Source: Saccharomycopsis crataegensis (taxonomy: Eukaryota; Ascomycota; Saccharomycetes; Ascoideales; Saccharomycopsidaceae). From it: a DNA stretch of 64,000 nucleotides. Made by a program: the position numbers and the translations under genes. Each line of letters begins with the position of its first letter. Within the stretch, counting starts at the first letter, position 1. The notes beneath the pieces are model-generated. The model was not told the origin of the DNA, made no database searches, and saw only the letters and a list, made by a program, of their open reading frames with translations. The stretch spans positions 248,001-312,000 of the forward strand of contig NW_027043824.1 in assembly GCF_037102585.1 (NCBI RefSeq), read 5' to 3'. Shown piece after piece: positions 20,862 through 30,489 of this stretch.

Positions 20862-22496
20862 TTAAATGTTTTGTCTCAATTGCTTAAAACTTTCGGCAGT
20901 TTCCTTGGCTCTTCTCTTCCCTTCAATGAAATTGATCATGTCACTGTAACTTTCTGGAACCACCGCGTAATGACCATTCTTAACTTCTCTACCACTGGCG
21001 ACGGTTTGATTACCCACCCCGAGATTCTCATTTTCATAAGAGTATTTTGGCACAAAGAATGAGTAAATAAAAGTCCCGGTCTTTTGGTGGGCATCGTGGT
21101 TCAATGATCTCACACTGGTGTCGACCTTCACTTGAACAATAGTACCTGCTTTGTTAAGGAAATCTTTTGGATCATTAGACATATTGATGAATTGCGAAGA
21201 CCCGTAAAGTTTGAAGTATTCATCGAGTTGGGCATCGGTGGTATGAGGATCGGAAGCAATGGCGTCGCTGTGGTTAGCGGCTTCAGCTTCAGGGTCGCTT
21301 TCTGGAATATGCTCGGTGTACACCACTTTAGATTTAAGGTACAAGACACTGCCCACAGGAACCGGGTTGGTGAAACTGGTAGCGTCGAGGGAAATGAATC
21401 TTGGTGGGGCGTGGGAGAAGGCAGCAGAATTACAGTACGCCAATTCAAACGCTTGTTTCATCAAGTAACCCCCAAAGATCATATAACTGTGACGATTACG
21501 GTACTGAGGCTGCATAAACATCACGGATTTCAACACAGTATCATTCATGAACGCCAAATTCTTTGGTTTGATCCCGGTATCGCCGATTTGTTCCTTCAAT
21601 TTAGTCGAGGCTTTCCAAAGATTGTGCATCAATTCGGTTTCTTCGGTGGTTGGGACGTTGGTGGTCAACTGCCTATCCTTAGCTCTCAACTTCTTGGCGG
21701 CATTATGGGATTCCGCTCTGGTGTAATCGACCCATTCTTTTTCATTGAGAGGCAAGAATCTGTTGATTGGGGTAGAACGGTGGGTTTCTGGGTTTCTGGC
21801 AACAAAGGTGAAATTGGCGGACAAAAAGACATTTTCATCTTTGACAAAATCTTCGGTGATTTCCGATTCTGGAGGGAAGGCGTCTTCGGTGAAACTGGCC
21901 TTGATGCTAATTTCCATAGACGAGCGGCCCACCCACACCACTGAACCCGAAACCATCAAGTTGTACTTAGAGATCTCGTCGACTCTTTGCAACATGCAAA
22001 TACGATCGACACTAGCGGTGACAATCATTGGTTCTGCAGGGGAGGTGTGCTTGTAAGCAATGGTCCCAGCCAACGCGTCAAGGTCCTGGAACAATTGACC
22101 AACTTTGAGTCTACCAAAGGCGTTGATATAAGAGTCCAACAACCATTGATCTTCCTTGAATGGCAACAACAAGAACGAGAACGAGTCGGCTCTTTTCTTT
22201 TCCTTGATGTCTGCGGTGCCGGCGGTGGTGTAGGAGTATGAGTCAAGGACTTTACCCAGAGCCAATTGTTTCTGACGTTCGGTCAAGGCCTGGAACCAGG
22301 TGGCGCTTTTTTGCAGTTGGATTCTTTTAGCTTCGTGGATCAAATCGTTGAGGATGGTTGCTGTAGCATCGGGGGCCTCCGATGCCTTATCAAGGTAGTC
22401 ACTGACCTCGGGTTTCCCTTGGGCAGCAATAAGGGAGCGGGAGAAGTGGCGGTAGCCCACACGAGGGGTGGTTCTTGTGACAAGAGTCCTGAGCAT
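20862..22496 (-). CDS. Mitochondrial acyl-CoA thioesterase (double hotdog, ACOT9-like)
   Basis: Hydrolyses acyl-CoA to free acid and CoA, probably in the mitochondrial matrix. The start is placed at the ATG at 22496 because the protein then begins MLRTLVTRTTPRVGYRHFSR, an Arg-rich, acid-free mitochondrial presequence. The open frame continues 42 codons upstream only as a Phe/Leu run encoded by a (GAA/TTC)n tract. The 544-aa protein contains two hotdog-type modules: residues about 120-260, with GRLKVGQLFQDLDALAGTIAYKH in two consecutive pieces, and about 330-480, with IFGGYLMKQAFELAYCNSAAF. These match the ACOT9/10 class. I cannot tell the chain-length preference. Confidence 0.82.
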   Translation of the reverse strand: MLRTLVTRTTPRVGYRHFSRSLIAAQGKPEVSDYLDKASEAPDATATILNDLIHEAKRIQLQKSATWFQALTERQKQLALGKVLDSYSYTTAGTADIKEKKRADSFSFLLLPFKEDQWLLDSYINAFGRLKVGQLFQDLDALAGTIAYKHTSPAEPMIVTASVDRICMLQRVDEISKYNLMVSGSVVWVGRSSMEISIKASFTEDAFPPESEITEDFVKDENVFLSANFTFVARNPETHRSTPINRFLPLNEKEWVDYTRAESHNAAKKLRAKDRQLTTNVPTTEETELMHNLWKASTKLKEQIGDTGIKPKNLAFMNDTVLKSVMFMQPQYRNRHSYMIFGGYLMKQAFELAYCNSAAFSHAPPRFISLDATSFTNPVPVGSVLYLKSKVVYTEHIPESDPEAEAANHSDAIASDPHTTDAQLDEYFKLYGSSQFINMSNDPKDFLNKAGTIVQVKVDTSVRSLNHDAHQKTGTFIYSFFVPKYSYENENLGVGNQTVASGREVKNGHYAVVPESYSDMINFIEGKRRAKETAESFKQLRQNI

Positions 22497-22744
22497 GGTG
22501 GTGGGTGGATTGAGGAGATCAAAAAGTGGAATACTCAGCAGTAAAAGAAGAAGAAGAAGAAGAAGGGTGTAGAAGAAGAAGAACAGGAAGAAGAACAAGA
22601 AGAAGAAGAAGCGTTTTACCATCGGGTGGGCGCGTCCCCGCCAACCGCCAGGGCTGCAAACAAGGACAAAAAAGAGGCGGCAGCAGCAGCAGCAGCACCC
22701 GCTGAGGAGTTCTTCTCGTCATCTGATGGACTGACCGACCTTGG
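22497..22744. repeat. (GAA)n purine tract and thioesterase 5' region
   Basis: A GAA-rich imperfect repeat at about 22543-22612 lies directly upstream of the thioesterase start. On the gene strand this is a TTC-rich tract, probably 5' UTR or promoter. A short CAG/GCA run follows near 22680-22697. Confidence 0.6.
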
Positions 22745-23560
22745 AACAAAGCACTTGTTGATGGACTAAATAGTATCTCTGTCCAGCCAAAGAAACGAGG
22801 TGGTACGCCTCTTCTTACTGATCAACATAAGGAATTCCTTCAAAAATTGATAAAAGAACATGCTACTGTGACTCTTGATTTCATGTTGGAAAGTCTTAAA
22901 AAAACTTGATTATAAGAATAGACTTGACTTTAACAAAAACTGTATTTTTATCGATGAAGCCGGTTTTAACATCAGTATGAGGCGTGAGTATGGATGGTCT
23001 GCTGTAGGTGAAAAAGCTTTTCTCGCGGCTCCTGTTAGCAGAGGACTTGATGTTTCATTCATTGGCGCAATTTCTGCCCAGGGCTGTGATTGAATTAAAT
23101 GTCAGAGCACCAGTGGCTCCATTCAATAGGGAGCACCAGTGGCTCCATTCAATAGGAAGAGAAAACTTGATTCAGAAACAAATGCTAAGAAAGTAAAGTT
23201 AGAGGTACTACAGCTAATCACTTCTATGACTTTGTAAAGTCAGTCATTCAGCAAATAGAAAACAATAAAGAGCTAAAAGATATGAAATCTTTTATTCTTG
23301 ATAATTCTGCTATTCATAAACGTCGTGATCTTCAATTAATGGTTGCACTGAGCGGGTTAGAACTTGTATTTTTACCTCCTTATTCTCCAGGGCTAAATTA
23401 CATAGAAGAATTCTGAGCCAGTATGTAAAAGTAAAGTCAAAAGAGCAAACTTGAGTAAGAAAGAGCAATTAGCTTCAAGAGCGAAAGAAACTACGGGAAA
23501 TATTATTTTTGTCAGGTATGCGGAATTCTGTTGAATGGATTGTAGTCTGTGATTGTAAAT
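22745..23560 (+). pseudogene. Dead Tc1/mariner (DDE_3) transposase relic
   Basis: Broken transposase gene. The pieces in order are a helix-turn-helix segment (KKRGGTPLLTDQHKEFLQKL, about 22790-22850), the first catalytic Asp in FIDEAGFNISMRREYGWS (about 22945-23000), GLDVSFIGAIS, the second Asp in FILDNSAIHKRRDLQL (about 23290-23340), and PPYSPGLNYIEEF (about 23375-23413) with the third acidic residue. The Trp that normally follows EEF is replaced by a TGA stop. Several frameshifts and stops separate the pieces, and a 26-bp duplication interrupts the middle. I found no clear terminal inverted repeats, so the ends are approximate. Confidence 0.85.
23105..23156. repeat. 26-bp perfect tandem duplication
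   Basis: Two adjacent copies at 23105-23130 and 23131-23156, each beginning GAGCACCAGTGGCTCCATTC. They lie within the transposase relic and add to its inactivation. Confidence 0.9.
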
Positions 23561-24693
23561 TCCTGCTGTGAACTCAGTTCACCGGAGCGGAAGTATGAGC
23601 GTCCGTAAGTGACGGATAAGCTGTAGTTGGAGTTATCTTGGGACATTATTATGAGGTAATAATAATGGGTTGTTACAAGTTAGATTGGGGGCTGCATGGT
23701 TTGTTCGTCTTTTATGAATACTGAAGGCGTAAAATAATTTATAGGTGTAGTATGAATTTTCTTCCTGTTGGTATGAATGAATCCCGGTGCGGTGGAACGA
23801 ACAATACCGGGGGTCGGTATGAATATTTCCGGTGGTTGGTACGAATAAAAAGTGAAATAACTGTACATCAAATTATAATTTACCAGCTGCAATATCATTA
23901 ATCGTCCCAATATAAGGATTTCTGGAGGCTAAATGACTAAATCAGGTATATTTATCTTTTAATAGTGGTTTAATGGTCAAAAAAATCTATTGATTTGCAA
24001 AATATCCCTTAATTTACGTACTTCTATGCCACTTTATCGAGTGAAGACTAGAGCTGTAATATAAGCTTGGTCTCATATTAATCGACGGATTGAAAGTCTT
24101 ATATTACAATTCGATCTACTAATGGTTGCATCGAATGAAATGAAGTAAATTATTAAAGTAAGTATAAATGTTGTGTGAAGGCTTAAGCGTGTCTCTAAAA
24201 TAAGAATAATAAAATAAGAATGAGAAAATGAGAAAACGAAAAAGGTCGCTCTATTTCAGTAGTTCCATCTTCTCTTAGAAATATCAAATAATTCTAGAAA
24301 GTAATAGAATATCATAGCATGTTCTGGAAATCTTAGAGAATTCTTCGAAATGCTAGAAAGTGCTACGAAAGTTTATTGATGACCGATTGCATCCTAAAAG
24401 GTCATTAACAATAGTACTATGATCACTGATTCTAGCGACATTGGCAATCATTGGAGTGATCTCTGTTATAATGGAACAGTATTTATGATACCTTGAGCTT
24501 GACCTATGCTACCTACATCACAACAACGAATAAATATATATGTATATGCCTAGCCAGTTTAAGGAGAACCAGCAAAAAAAGCATAATAAATAATGAAACG
24601 ACGCGAGAACAAATGAATAAGCAAAAAAAAAAGAAAGGAAGCAGAAAAAATATTTCGGATATGAATTAATTGTTAGCGTGTTTTTTGAAACAC
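23561..24693. other. Accessory intergenic region, no gene seen
   Basis: No coding frame supported. It holds a cluster of TTCnnGAA-type motifs at 24292-24359 and a small inverted repeat around 23598-23618 (CGTCCGTAAGTGACGG). It is downstream of the minus-strand relic and of the transposase relic, so it may be old mobile-element DNA. Confidence 0.5.
24292..24359. promoter_or_regulatory. Cluster of heat-shock-element-like motifs
   Basis: TTCTAGAA at 24292, TTCTGGAA at 24322 and GAATTCTTCGAA at 24338-24349 are arranged like alternating nTTCn/nGAAn units. No start of an intact gene is nearby, so function is doubtful. Confidence 0.25.
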
Positions 24694-25060
24694 TTAGAAA
24701 AGGTCTAATTTGTAATCGTCGCCCTTTTTCTCAACAAATGTAAGAGCGAATTTCGTAGTCAGCTCAGATACATCGATCATAAAACATGGGGTCCCAGAAT
24801 ATTTCTAATCGTCATATTCCATTACTTTATCACTGTGATTTTTCGGCTCCATTAATCCTAGAAATACAATGTTTAGGAAAAATCGCAAGTCATACGATTG
24901 GTCTTTGTTCAACAAACTCCATTTGATTAAGCATTCATGAATTGTCTTATCAGCGCCAGTTTTGAACTCCAAGAGTTGAGGTACTGGAAATGATGCCTTT
25001 TCTCCCAAAGGCTCGACTAATGGGTAATTATCTTTCAAGAACAAAATATTTCTTCCCTCT
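24694..25060 (-). pseudogene. Unrecognised coding relic fused behind the nuclease-kinase gene
   Basis: Directly after the stop of the nuclease-kinase gene, a different frame reads as ordinary protein (LKDNYPLVEPLGEKASF, then LEFKTGADKTIHECLIKWSL and LRFFLNIVFLG). It passes one in-frame TAG at 24805-24807 and continues with CFMIDVSELTTKFALTFVEK to a TAA at 24694-24696. It has no start of its own. I do not recognise the family. It may be the 3' part of another gene brought here by recombination, or part of a related element. Confidence 0.5.
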
Positions 25061-27580
25061 TCAGACTCCAATTTTCTCCAAAATTTCCCAAAATTCATCT
25101 TGTACATCTCCGCCCGCAGCGACAAAAGCAAGTTCCATTTCTGTCGCTCTTTCTCCGAAAATGGTGAGCAAATCTTTGGATGCTGAACCAATATTCCAAA
25201 CTTCATTTAACTCCACGGTATTATCACAAAATTCGCCCATTATGCGTTCACAAAAATTATCAAGTTTTTTATCAACCATTTTGAAAAGCTTCATGTAATC
25301 ACGCTCAAAAACCAGCTTCAAATTGTCCGCCATAGCCGAATACTTTTCCATTTTCTCTTTCAAATGTTTCGCTGTTCCTTTTCCATTCGCTGCTGAAGAT
25401 GAAAATCCAAAATCGATAAGTTTGATATCAACCAGGTCTTTGACAAATACATTGGCGCCCCGAATATCACCGTGTCCCACACCCGCACAGTGTATTTTGC
25501 TGATACAAATCAACGCAGACCTCAAAAATCTCTTTCCCTCAAATTCACTCCTAATTGAATAATCATCAAAGATATTATAACCAGATTTACTAAGGTTTTT
25601 CAATTTGATATACGGACCCTCCGTATATACCAATTCTTTACCTTTTTTTATTTCCTGCGGCTCATCAGTATTTTCATTATTGGAGTAAATGAAACCTTTT
25701 TCAAGAACGGTAGGAATTAAATTTCTGGTGCTTTCTTTCTTTGTTAAAATTGAGTACGATGTTACCTCATTAATAAAGAGACTAGTGTAATAATAGAATA
25801 TATCCCTGTGAGTATTAAAGCTACCCTTTTTGGTTGAGAGAACCTCAGGAGAACATCTGGCATAGTCAAAAATTTTATAGAGATCATCCCCAAAACCTAT
25901 GACAAGAGACCATGAAGTGTAAGGCTTACCTCCAAAAACAATCTCTGGTTTCATTTCTGGCATGGTTTTTAACACCAATCTACCTTCTTCATTGCCACGA
26001 AATATTCCTATCCGTTTCTCCAAATCATTATCATATTCGTTTGATTTCATTTTCCAATTTCCAGCAATTTTTTCTTTCAAAGCTTCAGAATATGATTCTC
26101 CGATAAAATCAATCACTCTCTTTTTGGGAGTATCAAATACAAGATTCAAATAATCGTAAATCAACAATCTGTTAATGGACCTGCCAACAAGTCTTTGTTC
26201 TTTTAGCTTTCCTGAAAATTGACCAAGCATTTTTCCAATAAACCAGGTCGCAATCTCATCTCTCTTGGCAAATCCTGGCTGCGACTTCTTCAATTCCAAT
26301 GTTGTTTTCATGAACCGTAGAATTGCGCAACCAAGGGGCGTCTCAGAAGTGTCGATGATTTGGTAAGTGATTAGCCCGTCATTTTGGAATTGAAAATACA
26401 TACGCGCACAATCATCAAAGAGAATTTCAAAATGTTTCCTCGCATTCTTCTTATCTCTATCCATTTGCTCATTACCCACTCCTTCTTTTCCCTTGCTCTC
26501 TTCTAGTTTTTTCACTTCATCCATTTTCTCTCCAAGTTTTTCCCAATCAAATTTCACTAAAAAAAGGGTCGATTCATCAGCCAATATTCCAGTGAGAGCC
26601 CTTGAGGCCAAAATTTGGATTATTAATTGATTGATACCTCTCAAGAAGAAGAGCGCTTCCGTACTGAAACCAAAATACCGTGGCAACTGTCGTCCGTATA
26701 TGCTATACTCTGCTCTGAACTTGTTAAAGCTTTCTGAAAGCGAGTATTGCGGTTTATATTTAAGCTCGACACATGTTATATATTCATTATTCTGCTTGCC
26801 TATTTCTCCATACTCAATCATAATATCAGGTGTTGAAACAATATTCCCTTCAATTGAGAATGAGCATTGTTGTACCGGCGTCAATTCAAAATCTTTCAGA
26901 ATCATCAGTCGGAAAAATGCACTTATGTTGTAGAAAACTAAAAACAAAAAAGTTTCAAAATTATTCTCTGAGTGAATTCGGCGAATGGTCATATAGAATT
27001 GAAGATTCCCATTAAAGTTGAAATTTTTTGGGACTTCAATTACTCCAACTTGGCGCAACCACTTTCTGGCAGCAGAAGGTGCAAAATAGAACATAGGAAG
27101 TTTTGAGTCAGCGGTTCTTTCCTCACTGTAATTTTTAACTGATTTCAAGCTGATTTCGGATCTTTTACCACTTCTTGTTCTCGCATTTTGATTGGAGCCT
27201 GATGTTATGTTTTTTGGTTGTTCTTCGTTTCTTCCCTTCCCCGCCCTTTTTGAAAACAAGCTACTCTTGAAGACAAAGCTCAAGGTGGCAAAGATTCCGA
27301 AAATTGGTCTCACAGAGTAGCTTAAACTATCATAGAAATCTTCGGCAGCTTGTTTACGAAGATCCCCAGTAGCACCTAGAGTTGAAAAATCAAAACTGGT
27401 TTCAGGAAGCGAGCCTTTGTCCCATTCATTTTTGAATTCATCAAATGCAGATTTTAAAGATTTTTCAGATTTTTCAGATTCATCTCCTTGGTCTGAGGAA
27501 GGAGCTTCTTCCATACCTGGAGTAATCTTCTCTTTCCCTTTTCTAGCTTTTTTTCTTGGATGTTGACTAGGACTGCTCAT
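25061..27580 (-). CDS. PD-(D/E)XK nuclease - protein kinase fusion (copy 2, open)
   Basis: An 839-aa protein that I cannot name. The true ATG is probably at 27580 (MSSPSQHPRKKARKGKEK); the frame is open to 27637 but with only a TTG there. The N-terminus has a basic patch resembling a nuclear localisation signal. Residues about 205-345 look like a restriction-endonuclease-fold domain: PD at 251-252 (STPDIMIEYGEIG), ExK at 272-274 (ITCVELKYK) and a Gln-rich helix (INQLIIQILASRALTGILAD, from about 317). The C-terminal third is a protein-kinase-like domain with HGDIRGANVF (from 703) and LIDFGF (DFG at 723-725), but no canonical Gly-rich loop. Nuclease plus kinase pairs occur in Crinkler-like and FunK1-like fungal effector or selfish families (family knowledge). 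The role here is unknown. A broken near-identical copy lies inverted at 3660-5884. Confidence 0.75.
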   Translation of the reverse strand: MSSPSQHPRKKARKGKEKITPGMEEAPSSDQGDESEKSEKSLKSAFDEFKNEWDKGSLPETSFDFSTLGATGDLRKQAAEDFYDSLSYSVRPIFGIFATLSFVFKSSLFSKRAGKGRNEEQPKNITSGSNQNARTRSGKRSEISLKSVKNYSEERTADSKLPMFYFAPSAARKWLRQVGVIEVPKNFNFNGNLQFYMTIRRIHSENNFETFLFLVFYNISAFFRLMILKDFELTPVQQCSFSIEGNIVSTPDIMIEYGEIGKQNNEYITCVELKYKPQYSLSESFNKFRAEYSIYGRQLPRYFGFSTEALFFLRGINQLIIQILASRALTGILADESTLFLVKFDWEKLGEKMDEVKKLEESKGKEGVGNEQMDRDKKNARKHFEILFDDCARMYFQFQNDGLITYQIIDTSETPLGCAILRFMKTTLELKKSQPGFAKRDEIATWFIGKMLGQFSGKLKEQRLVGRSINRLLIYDYLNLVFDTPKKRVIDFIGESYSEALKEKIAGNWKMKSNEYDNDLEKRIGIFRGNEEGRLVLKTMPEMKPEIVFGGKPYTSWSLVIGFGDDLYKIFDYARCSPEVLSTKKGSFNTHRDIFYYYTSLFINEVTSYSILTKKESTRNLIPTVLEKGFIYSNNENTDEPQEIKKGKELVYTEGPYIKLKNLSKSGYNIFDDYSIRSEFEGKRFLRSALICISKIHCAGVGHGDIRGANVFVKDLVDIKLIDFGFSSSAANGKGTAKHLKEKMEKYSAMADNLKLVFERDYMKLFKMVDKKLDNFCERIMGEFCDNTVELNEVWNIGSASKDLLTIFGERATEMELAFVAAGGDVQDEFWEILEKIGV

Positions 27581-28093
27581 TGGAGGCCTTGTTCTTTCCA
27601 ATTTCAGGATCAATTGATCAAATACTTTTTTTCTCAATCTCAGAAGAGATTTCTTTGATTCACATAGTTATATATACATATATATCAAGATTTTCAGATA
27701 TTGCGTTTTAGTTGTTTTCTAATGTTTTTGATATATTGTGCGATTGATAACAAAATATAGTGAAGTGGGAAGAGAGAGTGGGAAGAGAGATGACAAAGGA
27801 TGATTAAATTTCTGTGATGAAAATTAAGGATTCGCCCACTTTTTTGGACCCTGCATGTGCTATCTTGTACTATCGTACATAGCACGATTATAGTCACCCT
27901 ACTTTCACCTTATTTTGTTATCCTTATTTGGGTTAAGAATTGTCAACAACAGTTGCACTAGACAATAATAATCACTGCTTGGGTTGTTGTTGTTTTTTTT
28001 GTTAAAGCATGCTATACTGAACTCTATCATCTCCTCCCTCCCTCTTCGTCCACCCTTTTTACTCAAAAGGCTCTACCCCCCTTTCCTCCTCTT
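27581..28093. other. Spacer upstream of the nuclease-kinase gene
   Basis: A/T-rich region with TATATACATATATAT near 27668-27683, which could serve as a TATA region for the minus-strand gene. No gene seen. Confidence 0.5.
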
Positions 28094-29992
28094 ATGGTCT
28101 TCTCCATCGTCGATCTCCTCCCAATGAAGTCATCTGCAAGATTCTTGGACTGGTCGATAAGACTCAGTTGGTCATTGTCCATAATACCATCATACTTCAT
28201 AATCGCCTTCCGCTATCTCTTATAGACTGAGTAGATTATTTTCTCTTTGAGAAGCTTGCGATTGTGGCATCGCTCGACCCTCCTTCCAATAATGAACTGC
28301 CACTGTCCTGACAACCCTCATACCTCCCGGTGGTCGGGATCCCCCAACAGACTACCATCGATATCCAAGTATCCTCGTTTTTACAACAGTTGGAATTCTA
28401 GTCTGGCGATCTTCACAAACTCTGTGATGTCAAGCATTACATTAAAACCATCATGTTTCGATTGAATCATGGCCGATCATCTATCACCAGGTTGTTGTTG
28501 TTGTTGTTGTTGTTGTTATCATCACCAACATCTCCGAACTTATCGTCAGAAAAAATCACCGCGGCGGTGGTTGATTTTATCAATTGGATGGTCTCCCCAA
28601 TTTGAAAAACCCTCAATACCAATTTCAACTTCTGCCTTAACACTACTATTGATAACTTGTACTATCATCCAACAAATTATAATGATCACCACCAATTCGG
28701 TTTCAACCACACCAATTTACAAACGTTGGCGTCGTCACATCATCATCATGCAATCTGCAATCCACCGACCTCTGGAGAAGGAATTCCCACGATTATCAAA
28801 ACCATCAATCTTCTTTGACCCCTCCATGCTTCACTCAATCTCTCGCGACTCTCTACCCAGAAATGCTTTCTCATCCCTAATCGAATTGAAAATTTTACCT
28901 AAGCGACAATTCGAATCATCACACATCGAGCATCGGGACCTTCCCAAACTACAATTCCTCCAAATAGAGAATTTCTCCGGTACCATGAAACTCGTCTCAG
29001 GAATTAATCTCCGCAATCTGCAGCGACTTTGCTTGATGGGGGCAAATCAAAGGTCATTTCCAATTACATAACTGTGTTGATCTCGAAATTATCGAATTTA
29101 TTGGTTGTCGATTACCAACGATGCCAAATCTACCGAATCTCACTAGTCACATTGGCACAAAATGTACTTGATCAGTAACAATATCGAACCCAAACACCTC
29201 CAATGTTTCCCAGGGTGTGATTTCTGGGAGACGTTAGAAATCACCGAGAATGGGCCCAGAACCTTGGAAACCGCCTTTGAATTAATTTCTCCGGGGCTTA
29301 AGAAATTATTTGTGGGGTAGGGGATTTCTAGTGCCATTGATTGCCATTCCCGTCGGTCCAAACACCCCGCAAAGTTACAAACTTCGTAATTGGCCCGGTG
29401 CTCCATCGTCGATAACATATTTCCCAAATCACACCCACTTGCAAAGCTTGAACCCCCTTTTTTGATCTTTCTTTCTTTCTTTCTTTCCACTAACGCGATC
29501 TCAAGAAAATCTTGGGTTTCCAAGGGCTCGATAACTTGGAGTTTCTCGGATTTATCCATCAAACATGATAACCTGAAAAATCATCGCCCTTGGCCTATTT
29601 GATTATTGACAAAACTTGTGGAATTGCGACCACATCATGATAGATTATCGAAGCGGACCCAGGGGCTCGATGGCCTACCGGCAATGTCTTGGCTTGGTTT
29701 ACTGGATAACTCCATTGATCAAATCACCGGTCTAGATAATCTTTGCCGGCCCAAACATTTGAACTTTCTGGGAAATAAAATCTCGGTATGTATTGGAAAA
29801 CTTACAAGGTTGCCAAGCGTTGGGAAAAAGTGTTGTTGTTGCATAGTCGCATCACAGAAATTAGAAGGATTGGATGATATGAAGTGTTGTTTGACACAAT
29901 TGGATCTCACTTGTAGTAGACTGGACGTCAATAATATCATTGGATTATCAGAGAGCTGGGGGGGTTATAAAAAGAATTTCTTATTTATCTGA
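28094..29992 (+). pseudogene. Decayed F-box / leucine-rich-repeat-like gene
   Basis: A run of protein-like segments separated by frameshifts and stops. It starts with MVFSIVDLLP (28094) and, one base shift later, NEVICKILGLVDKTQLVIVHN, which together resemble an F-box. Later segments include LHKLCDVKHYIKTIMFRLNH, LYLISNNIEPKHLQCF-like text near 29160, and LLDNSIDQITGLDNLCRP with LNFLGNKIS near 29700-29790, which follow LRR spacing. A (TTG)n run at 28491-28517 lies inside. At least three stops fall in the first 400 bases, so it is dead. The family call is moderate; the exact parent gene is unknown. Confidence 0.5.
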
Positions 29993-30489
29993 TATGTTTT
30001 GCAATAGATTCAATATTAATGTATTTAGAAAACTACAACAAATGTCGTTCTTGTTTACTATAGTAATAAGGAATCCACGACTCAAGCAATTCAAAACGTC
30101 CAACATACATCAACCACAAGAAGAAAAGAAAAAGAAAAAACTACAAATGGATATAAACTTTTCCATCATACAATCAACTTGATATAATAATTATTAATAC
30201 ATTAAATAAACATTCAATATCTAGAAGTAAACGAACAAATAAACAAAAGAAAAGAAAAGAAAAGACATAAAAAAAAAAAAAACACCCAATTATTGTACAA
30301 AATAAAAACAAACGCACAAATTCCTGTTCATGCTAAAAAATTGAAATAAGAAAATCTGAAATATAAATAATGGTGGTTGATGAGGAGTTAATAATTATAA
30401 TGAATTTGACAAGATCTTAACAATAATAAGAGGAGACATAGAAAGACTTTTTTCTTTTATTTAAAAAAAAAAAAAAAAAAAAAATTCAA
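29993..30489. other. AXL2 3' region, no gene seen
   Basis: A/T-rich spacer with AAAAG repeats near 30247-30270 and a poly-A run at 30464-30483, just after the AXL2 stop on the minus strand. Confidence 0.55.

Noticed and set aside
22497-22622. Phe/Leu-rich leader of the thioesterase as a membrane anchor
   Set aside because: It is encoded by a (GAA)n tract; the downstream ATG gives a normal mitochondrial presequence.
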